Source of the DNA: Mesocentrotus franciscanus
Lineage: Eukaryota > Echinodermata > Echinoidea > Camarodonta > Strongylocentrotidae
Length of the DNA: 64,000 nt
Direction: 5' to 3'
Assembly (NCBI GenBank): GCA_037976565.1
Contig: CP137682.1
Coordinates: 4,152,827-4,216,826, forward strand
Every line of letters begins with the position of its first letter. Positions within the stretch are counted from its first letter, which is position 1. The notes under the pieces are model-generated. The model worked only from the letters and a program-made list of their open reading frames with translations, ran no database searches and was not told where the DNA came from. Below are positions 23,865 to 34,830 of this stretch, piece after piece. The position numbers and the translations under genes are program-made.

Positions 23865-24500
23865 CTGACACATTGTGTTTGTTCTTTTGCCTGTTTGATT
23901 GTATAATTTTCTTTTAGTCTCGTTAAACTATCGATTGTGTGCTTATACTGTCTTTCGTTTGACACATTGTGTTCTTTTGCTTGTTTGATTGTATAATTAT
24001 CTTTTAGTCTCGTTAAACTATCTGTCCATTGTGTGCTTATACGGTCTTTCTTTTGTGCAATCCACTTTAATCTGCCGTTTTCTTTTTAGCCACACTTTTC
24101 TTTTAATTCTTCAGCCTGACTTGAAATTTTCTTATCTTTTAGTGTGTTTTAAATGTTGTTTGATTTTTTCGTATCCGTGCAAGGATATCAATTTAAGTGA
24201 ACTTGTTTTGTTTAATTTATAAATATAATTATATTCCCTCGCTTTATTTGGCTCATTTAAATCCAAGCATGAATTTTATGTAGGTTGTCTTTTCAAACTA
24301 AAACGTGCTCTGTGATAACGTACCTAATATATCTAGTAGTAAATTACTGTGTATTGTATTTATGTTTTTATTTGTTGTTGTTGTAATTTTTACCATGTAC
24401 TTTGTCACTCGCCTACACGGCTCCTTTGGAAAGCAGGCCTTGTGGCTCTGAAGGGACTACCCTGTATTTTGAAGAAGACTGAATAAATAAATAAATAAAG
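23865..24500 (+). mobile_element. Second nested LINE 3' end
   Basis: It splits the RT from its C-terminal domain. It holds a two-copy tandem repeat of about 90 bp (GACACATTGTGTTTGTTCTT type, 23867 and 23960) and ends in GACTGAATAAATAAATAAAT, a typical CR1-like 3' terminus. Confidence 0.65.
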
Positions 24501-25059
24501 TGAAATGGTTAGTTATTTGTGTAGACTAAGACAATTTGTGAATATGTCTGAATCGAAATTAATCTATAATTCCATCATATTACCTCACTTTGATTACGGG
24601 GATTTAGTAGTGCAATCTGCCAGCAGCAACTGTTTAATATAACACCAACTAATTCAAAATAGGGCCGGTAGAATAATACTAAAAGTTAAACCTTATTCGC
24701 ATACTTCTACAAGTCAATTCATAGCTGTCTTGGTTGGCAAATGATACGTGAAAGGCAAAAAATCCATGTATTACTCTTAACTTACAAAACATTAAATAAC
24801 ATGACCCCTGAATATTTGAAAGATATGTTTGAGTTTAAACCCTCGCCATACTCCCTCCGTAATGAACATAACCTCTCTTTACCTAAGCCAAGAACAAATT
24901 ATTGTAAAAGAACTTTCGTGTACAGAAACTTCTTTTCAATATAATACATTATCTCCTGATTTGCGTTAACTACCCACTTTTGCCACCTTTAAGACTAACT
25001 TAAACAGACTATAATCACCATATTGTTGTACCTCTTTATGTATGTATATATTTATTTTT

Positions 25060-25595
25060 TTACATTTTGTTATTAGGTGGTCTGTCGTATTTGACAGATC
25101 ACCTATTGATTTCGTCAGGATTTTCTTTCTTTATTCTTTATTTTCATTTCTCCGCACTTTTTTGTGTAGAGGATAACTCAAGATCGGTAAACTTGACTTC
25201 TTTAAATTTTGGCACAGTCATGGGTCATTGTTCTGAAACGTGACGGCAACATTTTCAAGGTCATCAGATTTTCATGACGTCATCCAGGCGCAAATTTGTG
25301 AAATGTTATGAAAATATACTCATGATCATATCTAAATAACAGAAATTAATTTCTCATTCATATTTATCATGATCAAGGTCAATATCCGTCCGGTCAATTT
25401 CAGGTCAATAAATGCGCGCGTACGCGTACGTCCGCGCGTTAGCGCGCGCAAAATCTCAAAATGTTCAGAATCGTCTCAAATTCATTTTCTATACGTTTCA
25501 GGCTATTTTTCTTTCATGATATTTTTTTTTTTTTCATGATATTTCACATTTTTTTCCAAACAATTTGATATCATGTTTATCTCTTTATGACCATT
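25060..25595. other. Repeat-like DNA with a hairpin start
   Basis: Begins AGGTGGTCTGTCGTATTTGACAGATCACCT, whose first and last 14 bases are near-inverted. It contains a CpG-dense alternating GCGCGCGTACGCGTACGTCC run at about 25414. No ORF. Probably a transposon fragment between two LINEs. Confidence 0.45.
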
Positions 25596-25603
25596 AATGG
25601 AGA

Positions 25604-27055
25604 ATGATGTTAATGAAGCTGAAAGCTAAACCGTTTAACCTTGCAGTAATTCAAGTGTATGCCCCAAGCAGTGATTACAGCGATGAACAAGTAGAAAAAT
25701 ATTACGATCAAATAGATGAAATGCTAAAGCATTGTAAATCAACAGAAGTTGTTATCGTGATAGGTGATTGGAATGCTAAAGTCGGAGAAGGTAAGGAAGG
25801 AAAGATTGTTGGACAATATGGACTACGCCATCGTAATGAACGGGGTGATCGACTTGTTCAGTTCTGTAAGGAATATGATCTAGTGATAACCAACACCTTT
25901 TACCAACAACATAATAGAAGAACCTACACCTGGAAAAGCCCGGGAGATTTAAAAAGAAATCAGATCGACTACATTTTAATAAAGAATAGGTTCAAGAATT
26001 GTATCAAGCAGGTAAAGACATGCCCAGGGGCTGACATAAATTCTGATCACAACCCGGTGATTGCAGAGGTCGAAATAAAGCTAAAGAATACACTCCCCAG
26101 AACAAAAAGAAATCCTCTTCCAGATGTCACACCTCTAAATAAAACAGACATAGCAGAAAAATACCTTATGGAAGTTAAAAATAGGTATACTTGTCCAGTC
26201 ACAGAAGAAAAAGAACAAACAAATAATGAAGTAAATGACATTGAGAAACTAGAAGTGGAATGGAAATGCTTGAAAAAAAGCATTCAGCATGGAAATAAGA
26301 CACTACCAACTAAAAAGAAACCAGCAAAACAACCATGGATGACAGAAAAGATTCTGAACTTGATGCAGGAGAGGCAAAAGCAAGTCAGAAACTCCAAATC
26401 ATACAGAGACATCAACAAGGAAATTGATAATGAATGTAAAAGATCAAAAGACGAATGGCTAACTCAAAAATGTGTTAGATTTGAGAATTTCTCCAAGACA
26501 AACCAAACAAATGAAATGCACAGAGAAATCAAGCATTTTAAGAAGAAGACAAACAAGACAGCAAGCGGATGTATCAAGAACAAAGATGGAACATCTTCCC
26601 TCTTTGAAAAGGAAGATATATATTAAACAAAGATAGGAAGAATATATCCAAGACCTATTTGATGATGACAGAGGTCTAGAACTTCCAATCACTGACAACG
26701 AGGGTCCAAGTATACTTGAATCAGAAGTCAAACAAGCTCTGCATGCATTCTCACTGGGAGCTTCTAAATCTGAAGGCCCAGATGGGATGATACGCGAAGA
26801 ACTTGTGGCCTTAAAATAATTTGGGACTGAACATTGACTAGTATTTGCCAAATGATATACAATACAGGTCATATTCCTGAAGATCTGAAAAATCGATATT
26901 TGTGCCAATTCCAAAAAAGCCTAAGGCAAGTGTATGTGAAGATTTCCGGACAATTAGCCTTATGAGCCATGTAACCAAGTTGCTCTTAAAGATCATTCTC
27001 AACAGAATAAAAATTCAAATTGACAATGAAGTAGGAAAGGAATATTAGCCAATAA
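25604..27055 (+). pseudogene. RTE-like LINE fragment: endonuclease intact, RT broken
   Basis: 25604-26626 is an open frame of 340 codons with an apurinic-type endonuclease: VIQVYAPSSDY, VIGDWNAKVG, LRHRNERGDRLVQF, NTFYQQHNRRTYTW, RNQIDYILI and a terminal SDHNPV. These are the standard catalytic-site motifs, in the style of RTE/BovB and craniofacial-development-protein-2-like sequences. A Lys-rich linker follows. The RT begins about 26630 (WEEYIQDLFDDDRG; then VPIPKKPKASVCEDFRTISL near 26900) but has several stops and frameshifts and ends at about 27050. The N-terminal endonuclease strand is missing, so the element is truncated at both ends. Confidence 0.85.
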
Positions 27056-27190
27056 GCCATATTATGTATGAGAATGATGACAGAAAGGTATATTGCAGTA
27101 AACAAAGAAATATATGTGTGCTCAGGCGCGCCGGAAGCAGTTTGGGATTGGGGGTGGGGCAAACATTCCAGGGGGCTCACCTTTCAGGGG

Positions 27191-28413
27191 GCAGTGGCGT
27201 AATGAACAAAAAGGTCAAGGGGCGGAGCCCCCGGAAACTCTGGGGTTTTAGGCATTAAATTACGGTCAGATAAGCAAATTTAGATACCTTATTTGTGACA
27301 CTGGCAGGTCACTAATTGGCGTGGGGTCCAGGGGGCTGAGCCCCATGAAGCTCAGGGCTTTTAGACATTTAATTATGGTCAGATGAGCATTCAGGGGCCC
27401 ATCTTAGGGCCCCTGGAGGGGTCCAGGGGTTAAGCCCCCGGAAGCTCAGGGGTTTTAGGCATTTAATTACGGTCAGATGAGCATCCAGGGGCCCTCCTTA
27501 GGGCTTTTGGTGGGGTCCAGGGGGCTGAGCCCCATGAAGCTCAGGAATTTTAGGCATTTAATTACGGTCAGATGAGCATCCATGGGCCAGCCTTAGGGCC
27601 CTTGGTGGGGTCCAGTGGGCAGAGCCCCCGGAAGCTCAGGGGTTTTAGGCATTTAATTACGGTCAGATGAGCATCCAGGGGCCAGCCTTAGGGCCCTTGG
27701 TGGGGTCCAGGGGGCTTTTGGTAGCAGGTCACAAAATTGGCGGGGGGTCCAGGGGGCAGAGCTCCCGGAAGCTCAGGGGTTTTAGGCATTTAATTAAGGT
27801 CAGATGAGCATCCAGGGGCCAGCCTTAGGGCCCTTGGTGGGGTCCAGGGGGCTTTTGGTGGCAGGTCACTTATTGACGGGGGTCCAGGGCAGAGCTCCTG
27901 GAAGCTCAGGGGTTTTAGGTATTTAATTACGGTCAGATGAACAACCAGGGGCCCTCCTTAGGGCTTTTGGTGTGGTCCAGGGGGCGGAGCCCCCGTAAGC
28001 TCAGCGGTTTTAGGCAGTTAATTACGGACAGATGAGCATATTTTGATACCTCATTTTGTGACACTGGCAGGTCACTCATTTTTTTTCTCTCTTTCTTTCT
28101 TTTTCTCTTTAACATAATATTACTTTTTTTCAAAAAAGTGAGGGGGACTCGAGCCCCCGAGCCCCGCCGTTCTGCAGTCCCTGACATGAAGGCTTTTAAA
28201 TAAGCATATTTTTTCCCTGACAGTAAATTGTGGAATTTGTAATTTTCCAACCAACGCATAAAAAAGTATAATTTACAAAAACAATTGAGAACAAATTCGG
28301 GAAAATCATATCATTTCAGCAACATTTGTAAATTACTGGTATCGAATAAGAAATAAAACACGTTTGCATTTTATTTGGGGGTAACTGCCCCCCCCCCTAT
28401 CAGTACGCCAGTG
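27191..28413. mobile_element. hAT-like non-autonomous element, copy 1
   Basis: Starts GCAGTGGCGTAATGA and ends CAGTACGCCAGTG. The exact 8-bp direct repeat TTCAGGGG stands at 27183-27190 and 28414-28421, as expected for hAT insertion. The first 0.85 kb is a tandem array with units of about 95-115 bp. The rest is a conserved tail with a CTTTCTTTCTTT run, AATTTGTAATTTTCC and CACGTTTG, also present in the copies at 28820, 31762 and 45476. No transposase. Confidence 0.8.
27215..28075 (+). repeat. Tandem array of about 100-bp units, copy-1 element
   Basis: Each unit contains GGGGTCCAGGGGGC, RGAGCCCCCGGAAGCTCAGG, GTTTTAGGCATTTAATTACGG and TCAGATGAGCAT. Two endings alternate: one continues ATTTTGATACCTTATTTGTG, the other CCAGGGGCC then TTAGGGCCCTTGG. 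The GGGGGCGGAGCCCCC core is palindromic. About 8-9 units. Confidence 0.85.
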
Positions 28414-28421
28414 TTCAGGGG

Positions 28422-28682
28422 CTCATGTCTTTTCACTCCTTTAATAAAAAACACACGCTTTCCCATCCTCTCACAATATTTTCACGAAATGCGCGTAACG
28501 CTATTATAAAATCCTTAATTAATTGTTAAATATAGGGGCATGAGGAATGTTTAAGAAGTTTAATTCCTGTTTACTCTTATATTACTCTTTTATTTTTGGT
28601 TAACAAATACAAACCACTTTTACTCCTTTACTGCTGATTTTTTCGGGGGTGGGCTTTTTGGGGGGCGAAAATGCGTTTTGCC
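28422..28682. other. Short unassigned spacer
   Basis: AT-rich, no ORF, no repeat recognised until the 16-bp array remnant. Confidence 0.4.
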
Positions 28683-28817
28683 CCCTGTTACACCCACAAA
28701 TGTAATAACGCCCACAAATGTAATAACGCCCACAAATGTAATAACACTTTACCCACAAATGTTATAACACCCACAAATGTAATAACACTTTACCCACAAA
28801 TGTAATAATTTCACCAA
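28683..28817 (+). repeat. Remnant of the CCCACAAATGTAATAA array
   Basis: Six to seven units preceded by GCCCCCTGTTACA, the same border found at the edge of the array in the 5920-8073 element. The sequence then passes directly into copy 2 of the hAT-like element. Confidence 0.8.
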
Positions 28818-28819
28818 AA

Positions 28820-29590
28820 AAAATCTGCAACACCCAACTCTTACATGCAGGCCCCGCTGAACGTTTTTCAAAGTGGGTGGGGGGCGGGGGGGGGGAGGAT
28901 AAAGTATTTACGATCAGGTAGAGCGTAGCGTAATTGGCGTGGGGTCTAGGGGCAAAGCCCCGGCGGGGGTCAAGGGGCAGAGCCCCCGGAAGCTCAGGGG
29001 GTATGGGCATTTAATTACGCGGTCAGATGAGCATATTTTGATACCTTATTCTTGACACTGGCAGGTCACTAATTTGCGTGGGGTCCAGGGGGCTGAGCCC
29101 CCTGAAACTCAGGGACTTGAGGCATTTTATAACGGTCAGATAAGCATTCAGGTCCCGCCTTAGGCCCCCTGGAGGGTCGAGGGGGCAGAGCCCCCAGAAG
29201 CTCAGGGGTCTTAGGCATTTAATCACGGTCGGATGGGCATATTTGATACCTCATTGTTTTGTGACAATGGCAGGTCACTATTCTTTCTTTCTTTCTCTCT
29301 TTCTTTCTACTTCTCTTTAATATACTTTTTCAAAAAAAAGAGGGGGGGGGGCTCGAGGCCCCCGAGCCCCGCCGTCCCGCGGGCCCTGACATGTAGGCCT
29401 CTAAATAAGCAGATTTCTTGCCTGACTGTAAATTTAGGAATTTGTCATTTTCCAACAAACGCATAAAAATGTATAATTTACTAAAAAGTAAGGAAAAATC
29501 TCGGAAAATTATGTCATTTTAGCAACATTTGTAAACCACCCGTATCGAATTAGAAATAAACCACGTTTGAATTATATTTTTTTTTGGGGC
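28820..29590. mobile_element. hAT-like element, copy 2 (left end lost)
   Basis: Begins inside the leader (CTTACATGCAGGCCCCGCTG), contains 3-4 tandem units (28935-29275), then the CTTTCTTTCTTT tail block and CCACGTTTGAATTATA. It continues without an end sequence into the pyrimidine-rich repeat at 29603. Confidence 0.75.
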
Positions 29591-29602
29591 AACTGCCCCC
29601 GA

Positions 29603-30140
29603 TCTACACCTTGTTGGCGGAAAAATCGCAACTGATCTCCCCTACCTTTCTTCTTTCTCTTTTTTTTCTTTCCCTCCCCTTCCTTCTCTCTCTTTTAGGT
29701 TTGCTGAAGGGAGGGGAAGGCAAGGGCCTCCCCCCTTCCCCGATCCACACGTTGTTGGCGGGATTAATCGCAACTGATCTCCCCTTCTTTTCACCCTTTT
29801 CTTTTCTTCTTCCTCTTTACCTTTTAGCTCTCCTTTTTCCTTTTTCTCCTTCCCTTCCTTCTCTTACTGGGGAGGGGGCGAGGCAAAGGCCACTCCCCCC
29901 TCCCGATCCACAACTTGTTGGCGGGAAAATTGCAACTGATATCCCCCTTCTTTTCTTTTCTTCTTCTTTTTTTCCTTCCCTTTACCGGTATCTCCTCTTT
30001 TCCTTTTTTCTTTCCCTTTCCTTCCTTCTCTCTAATTTTTTTGATGGGGGAGGCAAGGCCCTTCCCCCCGCGATCTCCTTCTTTTCCCCCTTTTTCTTTT
30101 CTTTTTCCTCTTCTTTCTTTTCCTTTCTCTCCTCTTTCCT
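29603..30140 (+). repeat. Pyrimidine-rich tandem repeat, about 150 bp, 4 units
   Basis: GATCTACACCTTGTTGGCGG or a variant (GATCCACACGTTGTTGGCGG) plus ATCGCAACTGATCTCCCC recurs at 29603, 29741 and 29903, followed each time by long TTCTTTTC runs and GGGGGAGGCAAGGCC. The same array follows copy 4 at 46918-47530. The 198-codon ORF here is low-complexity Phe/Leu/Ser and not a gene. Confidence 0.8.
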
Positions 30141-30734
30141 GGGGACGGTAGGTCTAACTTACGTACATTACGTACGTTAAATCCGGCATTTTACTCGAAA
30201 GAAGCGTAAAGAAAGACAAACTATACACACAGAAAATCGTATAATTCCTCACACCGCTACATGAAACAGTCATGAATGATTTGTTTCTGTCTTATGCGAA
30301 ATTTCACTCAGTTTTCTTCTAATGTTAGAAAGAAATCAACATAAAAATGAATAGTATTTGACAAATTAGGTGGCTAATTATGATGGCCGATTGATGACGT
30401 AATAATGCCCAGTGACCTAAATTTGAGTCTGTAGATTGGTTGGATTGATCGCGTACATGAATATTCATATGCGCGCATGATTATTCACGCTGGGATTGAT
30501 CCCAGCCTAACAGCGATTTAGTGAACCAGTCAGGTAGAATCGATTTTAAGCTGGGATTTAAATCAATCCCAAAAATTGATTTTAGGAGCGATATCGTTCC
30601 CAGTTATTGAATCACCTCCCAGCAGGAACAATAAAGTTGCAGCTGAAAATGGGCTACCAGCCGTCCTTTTTCTCTGTATGATTACTTTGTATGTACTTTA
30701 TCAGATTTTATTATACGGAAATAAAAACAGCAAC

Positions 30735-31712
30735 ACAACGGAAACAACCACATAGCGATGATGAAAAATTACTGACCTCAGAAACAAAGCCCATCAGGCA
30801 TTTCTAATAATCAATTGTCAACACACTAGTCAAGATGTGACAGAACCCTTGAAAAAAATAACGAATAAACCTTCAGCCTCCAAAATGATATTATTTAACT
30901 TGGTAATTGTGCGTGTGAATGAATCTGATGACCGGGGGTAATAATATCTGTAAAGTGCTTAGAGACGGTATTTCGTTTGAAGCGCTTAATAAATCCAAAT
31001 TATTATGATTATTATCAATAAGGTATTTTCCTCTTAATATTTTTGCTTCAATTATTTCCATGCATAATGCGTATCTGGAGGCTATGCCGTAAAATCACTG
31101 TAAAGTATAATGTGAAATGAAACAGGGGCCAGACCAATTTGCAGAACATTTGCAGAACATAACTCGGAAAAGAGTAAAGAGAGTCATCATCCTGTAAACA
31201 TTTTACCGACAAGAATCAACAAAGTGCATGATTTGAAAAATTTGTGTAATTTAGAGATGAATAAATTAAATAACAAAACTTTTGACTTGCAAAAAAAAAA
31301 TTATGTGTAAATACAGTTCTCTTGCAAATGAAATTATGAACAACTATTTGCCGATCAAAAGTTTGAAGTTGTTGCCAAATTATGTCCAGCTGCTTTTGGA
31401 GAAACGATGCAGAAAAGTAAGAAAACAGCAGAAGAATAAACACAAAACCGATCGATATTACTTTTCTTCCAAATTTCTATTTATTTGATAGGTAAGCATG
31501 ATTTCATCAATTTGAGTACGGTGACAATTAGTGGCGTAGCGTGGGCTCAGTCATCGGGGGTCACCAGTATTTAGTCTACTAACAAGATCATATTTTTTCT
31601 AACTTTTCTTTAGTCACTGTTCCCTTTTGGGGGTTAAAATTTTTTGCGTCACCCTACTCCCAAATTCATCAAAGAGGATTTGTTTTTAATCCCTCGTACC
31701 CAGAGACGTACG
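30735..31712 (+). repeat. Segmental duplication copy 2
   Basis: Direct-orientation partner of 18078-19093, alignable from AACGGAAACAACCACATAG to CAGAGACGTACG. It ends exactly where a hAT-like element inserted at 31713; copy 1 shows the uninterrupted GAGACGTACGAAC. Confidence 0.8.
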
Positions 31713-33333
31713 CAGGGGCGGCGATTTCTTTTCATGACCTGGGGGACGAAATGTGAGGGACCAGTGGCGTAATTAGCAAAAACGTTGGGGGGCAGAAGAA
31801 GAAAAAAATCCGCATCACCACCACTCTTCTATGTTACATGCATGCCCCGCGGAACGTTTTTCAAAGTGGGGGGCTAAAGTATTAATGATCAGGTAGAGCG
31901 TAGCGAGCGAAGCGAGTGGAGCGTAAATTTGAGTGGGGTCCAAGGGCAAAGCCCCGGCGGGAGTCAAGGGATGGAGCCCCCGGAAGATCAGGGGTTTTAG
32001 GCATTTAATTACGGTCAGATGAGCACATTTTGATACCTTATTTGTGACACTGGCAGGTCACTAATTGGTGTGGGTCTAGGGGGCAGAGCCCCCGGAAGCT
32101 CAGGGATTTTAGGCATTTAATTACGGTCAGATGAGCATCCAGGGGCCCGCCCTATGGCCCTTGGTGGGGTCCAGGGGGCGGAGCCCCCTCAAGCTCAGAG
32201 GTTTTATGTATTCAATTACGGTCAGATGATCATATTTTGATACATCATTTCTGACACTGGCAGGTCACTATTCTTTCTTTCTTTCTTTTCTCTTCAATAT
32301 ACTTTTTCAAATAAGTGAGGGGGCCGGGGGGATTAAGCCCCCCGAGCCCCGCCGATCGACGGGCCCTGACATGTAGGCTTCTAAATAAGCATATTTTTTG
32401 CCTGACTGTAAATTTAGGAATTTGTCATTTTCCAATAAACGCATAAAAAAGTATAATTTACAAAAAAGTGAGAACAAATCCCGGAAAATCATGTAATTTC
32501 AGCAACATTTGTAAATGATAAATAAACCACGTTTGAATTTTATTTGGAGGGGGGCAACTGCCCACAAGTCCCCCATCAGTACGCCAGTGCGAGGGACGAG
32601 GGAGCATAGTGAACGAGAGGGATAAAGGTGACGGCAGTGACTACCCCCTCACAGGTTTTTGAAGTTGTGTTGTATTAAAAACTTACATTCCCTAGCAAAA
32701 CTATAGTATAAAACCAAGCAATATACCTTTTTTCACACTTCACTTTTACTTTGCCGGTATTATTAGTGTGCAGTCCGAAAGGTTGTAAGTATCAGTTTAG
32801 TAGGTAAATTTTAGTAAGTAGGGAGCTTGGGCATGGATGGGATTTCTATTTCCCACTCTAGGCCTCTGCCATATACATGTATATTGACATCGCTATGGGA
32901 GTTGAAATGGCAAATATCAGCCTGGCAAATATATAGACTATGTTGTAGTGACTCCCTACCGAAAAGTGCCAACGGAATATTCATTTTTGTAGCACTGATC
33001 TATTTCTATAACTCTTAACTCTTGTAAACATATAGTGTAAACTGTGCTTACGTGATACCAACGGAATGCAGATTTTCTACAATATTTACTTGTACATTTT
33101 GAAGGATATTATGCGAGGGAGGTTAGCGACCGAGCGAGAAGATTTTTGCATTTGTATTAGTCTAAACGCTGCACTTTTGGGCCCTCCAGAGCCTAAAAGG
33201 GTGTTGCAGTCTTTATTCAGTATTTGCTATACATTTTTTTGGTGTGCACTTTTTCAAATTTCTCGGGGGGACGACCCCCCTAAAAAAATTGAGGGGGGAC
33301 GTGTCCCCCGTCCCCCCGGGATCGCCGCCCCTG
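31713..33333. mobile_element. hAT-like element with exact 8-bp TSD, outer element
   Basis: Ends CAGGGGCGGCGATTT (31713) and ATCGCCGCCCCTG (33321-33333) are inverted repeats. GACGTACG at 31705-31712 and 33334-33341 is an exact 8-bp target duplication. The interior has no transposase. It includes the nested copy 3 and AT-rich DNA; the minus ORF and + ORF at 32827-33377 show no family features. Confidence 0.85.
31762..32589. mobile_element. hAT-like element, copy 3, nested
   Basis: CAGTGGCGTAATTAGC at 31762 to CAGTACGCCAGTG at 32577-32589. Flanks TGAGGGAC (31754-31761) and CGAGGGAC (32590-32597) agree at 7 of 8 bases. It has about 3 tandem units of the GGGGGCGGAGCCCCC type, fewer than copies 1 and 4. 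Confidence 0.85.
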
Positions 33334-33636
33334 GACGTACGTGCACATACGTACGTAAACGCTACGGTAGTCTTTGACTACGGAGTCTCGGAAATCTGAA
33401 GTATCAGTCGAGTCGAGTCAGAAAAAAGGTGCATTCCGCGGACACAAGAAAAAAGGCACGGACTATATAATTCCGTGAACAGAATGAAAATGAGTACGCG
33501 TACGAAATTTATTCCGTCCACAAAAAAACATCTTGTATTACAGAATTAATTTGGCACAAAGTCATTTTGTAACAAAAGACATTTTTGTGTGTATTCTGTG
33601 ACAAAATGAGATGATTTTATACCGAAAAAACCAGTC

Positions 33637-34313
33637 GAAGGCGCCAAGTGTTACCCTGGTTTTTCGGTACAAAATGTATTCGGTACAAAGTCATTTGGTA
33701 ACAAAATGAATTCGGTAAAAAGCATTTTGTAACAAAATAAATTGGGTAATAGTCATTTTGTAACAAAATGAGTTCGGTACAAATCATTTTGTAACAAAAT
33801 GAATTCGGTACAAATTTTGTAACTAAATGGATTCGGTACAAATCATTTTGTAACAAAATGAATTCGGTACAAATCATTTTGTAACAAAATGAATTCGGTA
33901 AAAATGATTTTGTAACAAAATGTATTCGGTACAAATCATTTTGTAACAAAACATGAATTCGGTACAATTCTTGTAACAAAATTAATTCGGTACAAATCAT
34001 TTTGTAACAAAATAGATTCGGTACAAACCATTTTGTTACAAAATGAATTTGGTACAAATCATTTTGTAACAAAATGAATTCGGTAAAAATGTTGTAACAA
34101 AATGAATTCGGTACAAATCATTTTGTAAACAAAATGAATTTTGTTACAAAAGTTTTTAACAAAATTAAATTTTGTTACAAAATAATTTTGTTAAGTTCAT
34201 TTTGTAACAAAAAAAAATTGTTTAACATAATTTTGTTACAAAATACAGTTTTGAATGAATTCTGTGACAAAATGAGGTGCTTTTATACCGAAAAACTAGG
34301 GTAACACTTGGCG
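33637..34313. mobile_element. MITE with 30-bp TIRs and an internal 31-bp array
   Basis: The left end begins GGCGCCAAGTGTTACCCT and the right end (34284-34313) is its inverse with one mismatch. Between them lie about 17 units of about 31 bp built on TTCGGTACAAATCATTTTG followed by TAACAAAATGAA; each unit includes the palindrome CATTTTGTAACAAAATG. A related GACAAAATGAGATGATTTT block lies just outside the left end. The 151-codon minus ORF is array-derived and not a gene. Confidence 0.85.
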
Positions 34314-34595
34314 CCCCATACGTGCAGTCGTGCAGATTGAGGTCATGTTAAAGTGGCACCTGCAGCACAGGGGCGCACAATTCGACCATTACACATGTGT
34401 ATTGTTTGTGAATATGAGGTATACAGTAGTATTTGAGTGTTAAGTATAATTATTGAGTTTTTATTTTAATAACGTGTTTATACAAATTTGTCGATTCTTA
34501 TTGTAAATCAATAATAAATTTATAAAAAAGAGACAGAGAGAGTAAGACTGTGTGTGTCCGTTTCACTTGAAAATTCAAAATGTTCTCACTCTAAA

Positions 34596-34830
34596 GGGAC
34601 CTCTCGGCCTGGTCAATATACCCCCTCAATGTTGACCATCTAGCACAGCGTTTTCAACCGGGGTGCTGCGGTACCCTGCGGTGTAGTCCAGATTTTGTCC
34701 GTTTTTATATATTTTGTTATTCTTCAATCATCTATGTCCTCCTCCCTTACACGCATTCCACATAGAGCGCGGTGTCTCCTCTCATCGCGCGATCCTCCAC
34801 AACTGGTAGCCTCTAATTGGGCACAAATAT
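34596..34830 (-). repeat. Dispersed repeat B3 (reverse copy)
   Basis: Reverse complement of about 19740-19930: GGCCTGGTCAAT, ATGTTGACCATCTAGCACAG, TACCCTGCGGTGTAGTCC and CGCGGTGTCTCC all pair. Confidence 0.7.

Larger units (their letters stand above)
20736..25030 (+). pseudogene. CR1/L2-like LINE, two ORFs, broken, with nested insertions
   Basis: ORF1 at 20738-21210 has a coiled N-terminus and an RRM-like core (RRNCLVFHGLSENEDEN; IIIRFTNYDARNRVYQSRKL) with one frameshift and one stop. At about 21890-22080 a PHD-like zinc finger reads CPCVRCSKCVK, then LLCSSCQNWVHISCSE and WECSRCLL. Endonuclease follows (VHLNIVSLLKYHEEIKQI; ALNETRLDCSIADSEIYIP; GGGVAIYVHES). RT pieces are VPQGSLLGPLLF (about 23435) and HLYADDTVIYY (about 23522); the C-terminal part resumes at 24500-24950 (LIYNSIILPHFDYGDLV; LLTYKTLNNMTPEYLKDMF). 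Two LINE 3' tails (about 22590-22880 and 23865-24500) are inserted in it. Non-functional. Confidence 0.85.

Noticed and set aside
29584..30180. 198-codon ORF on the + strand
   Set aside because: Phe/Leu/Ser-rich translation of a pyrimidine tandem repeat; overlapping frames are equally open.
33617..34072. 151-codon minus ORF
   Set aside because: It is the 31-bp array read through in rotating frames; no sequence outside the repeat.
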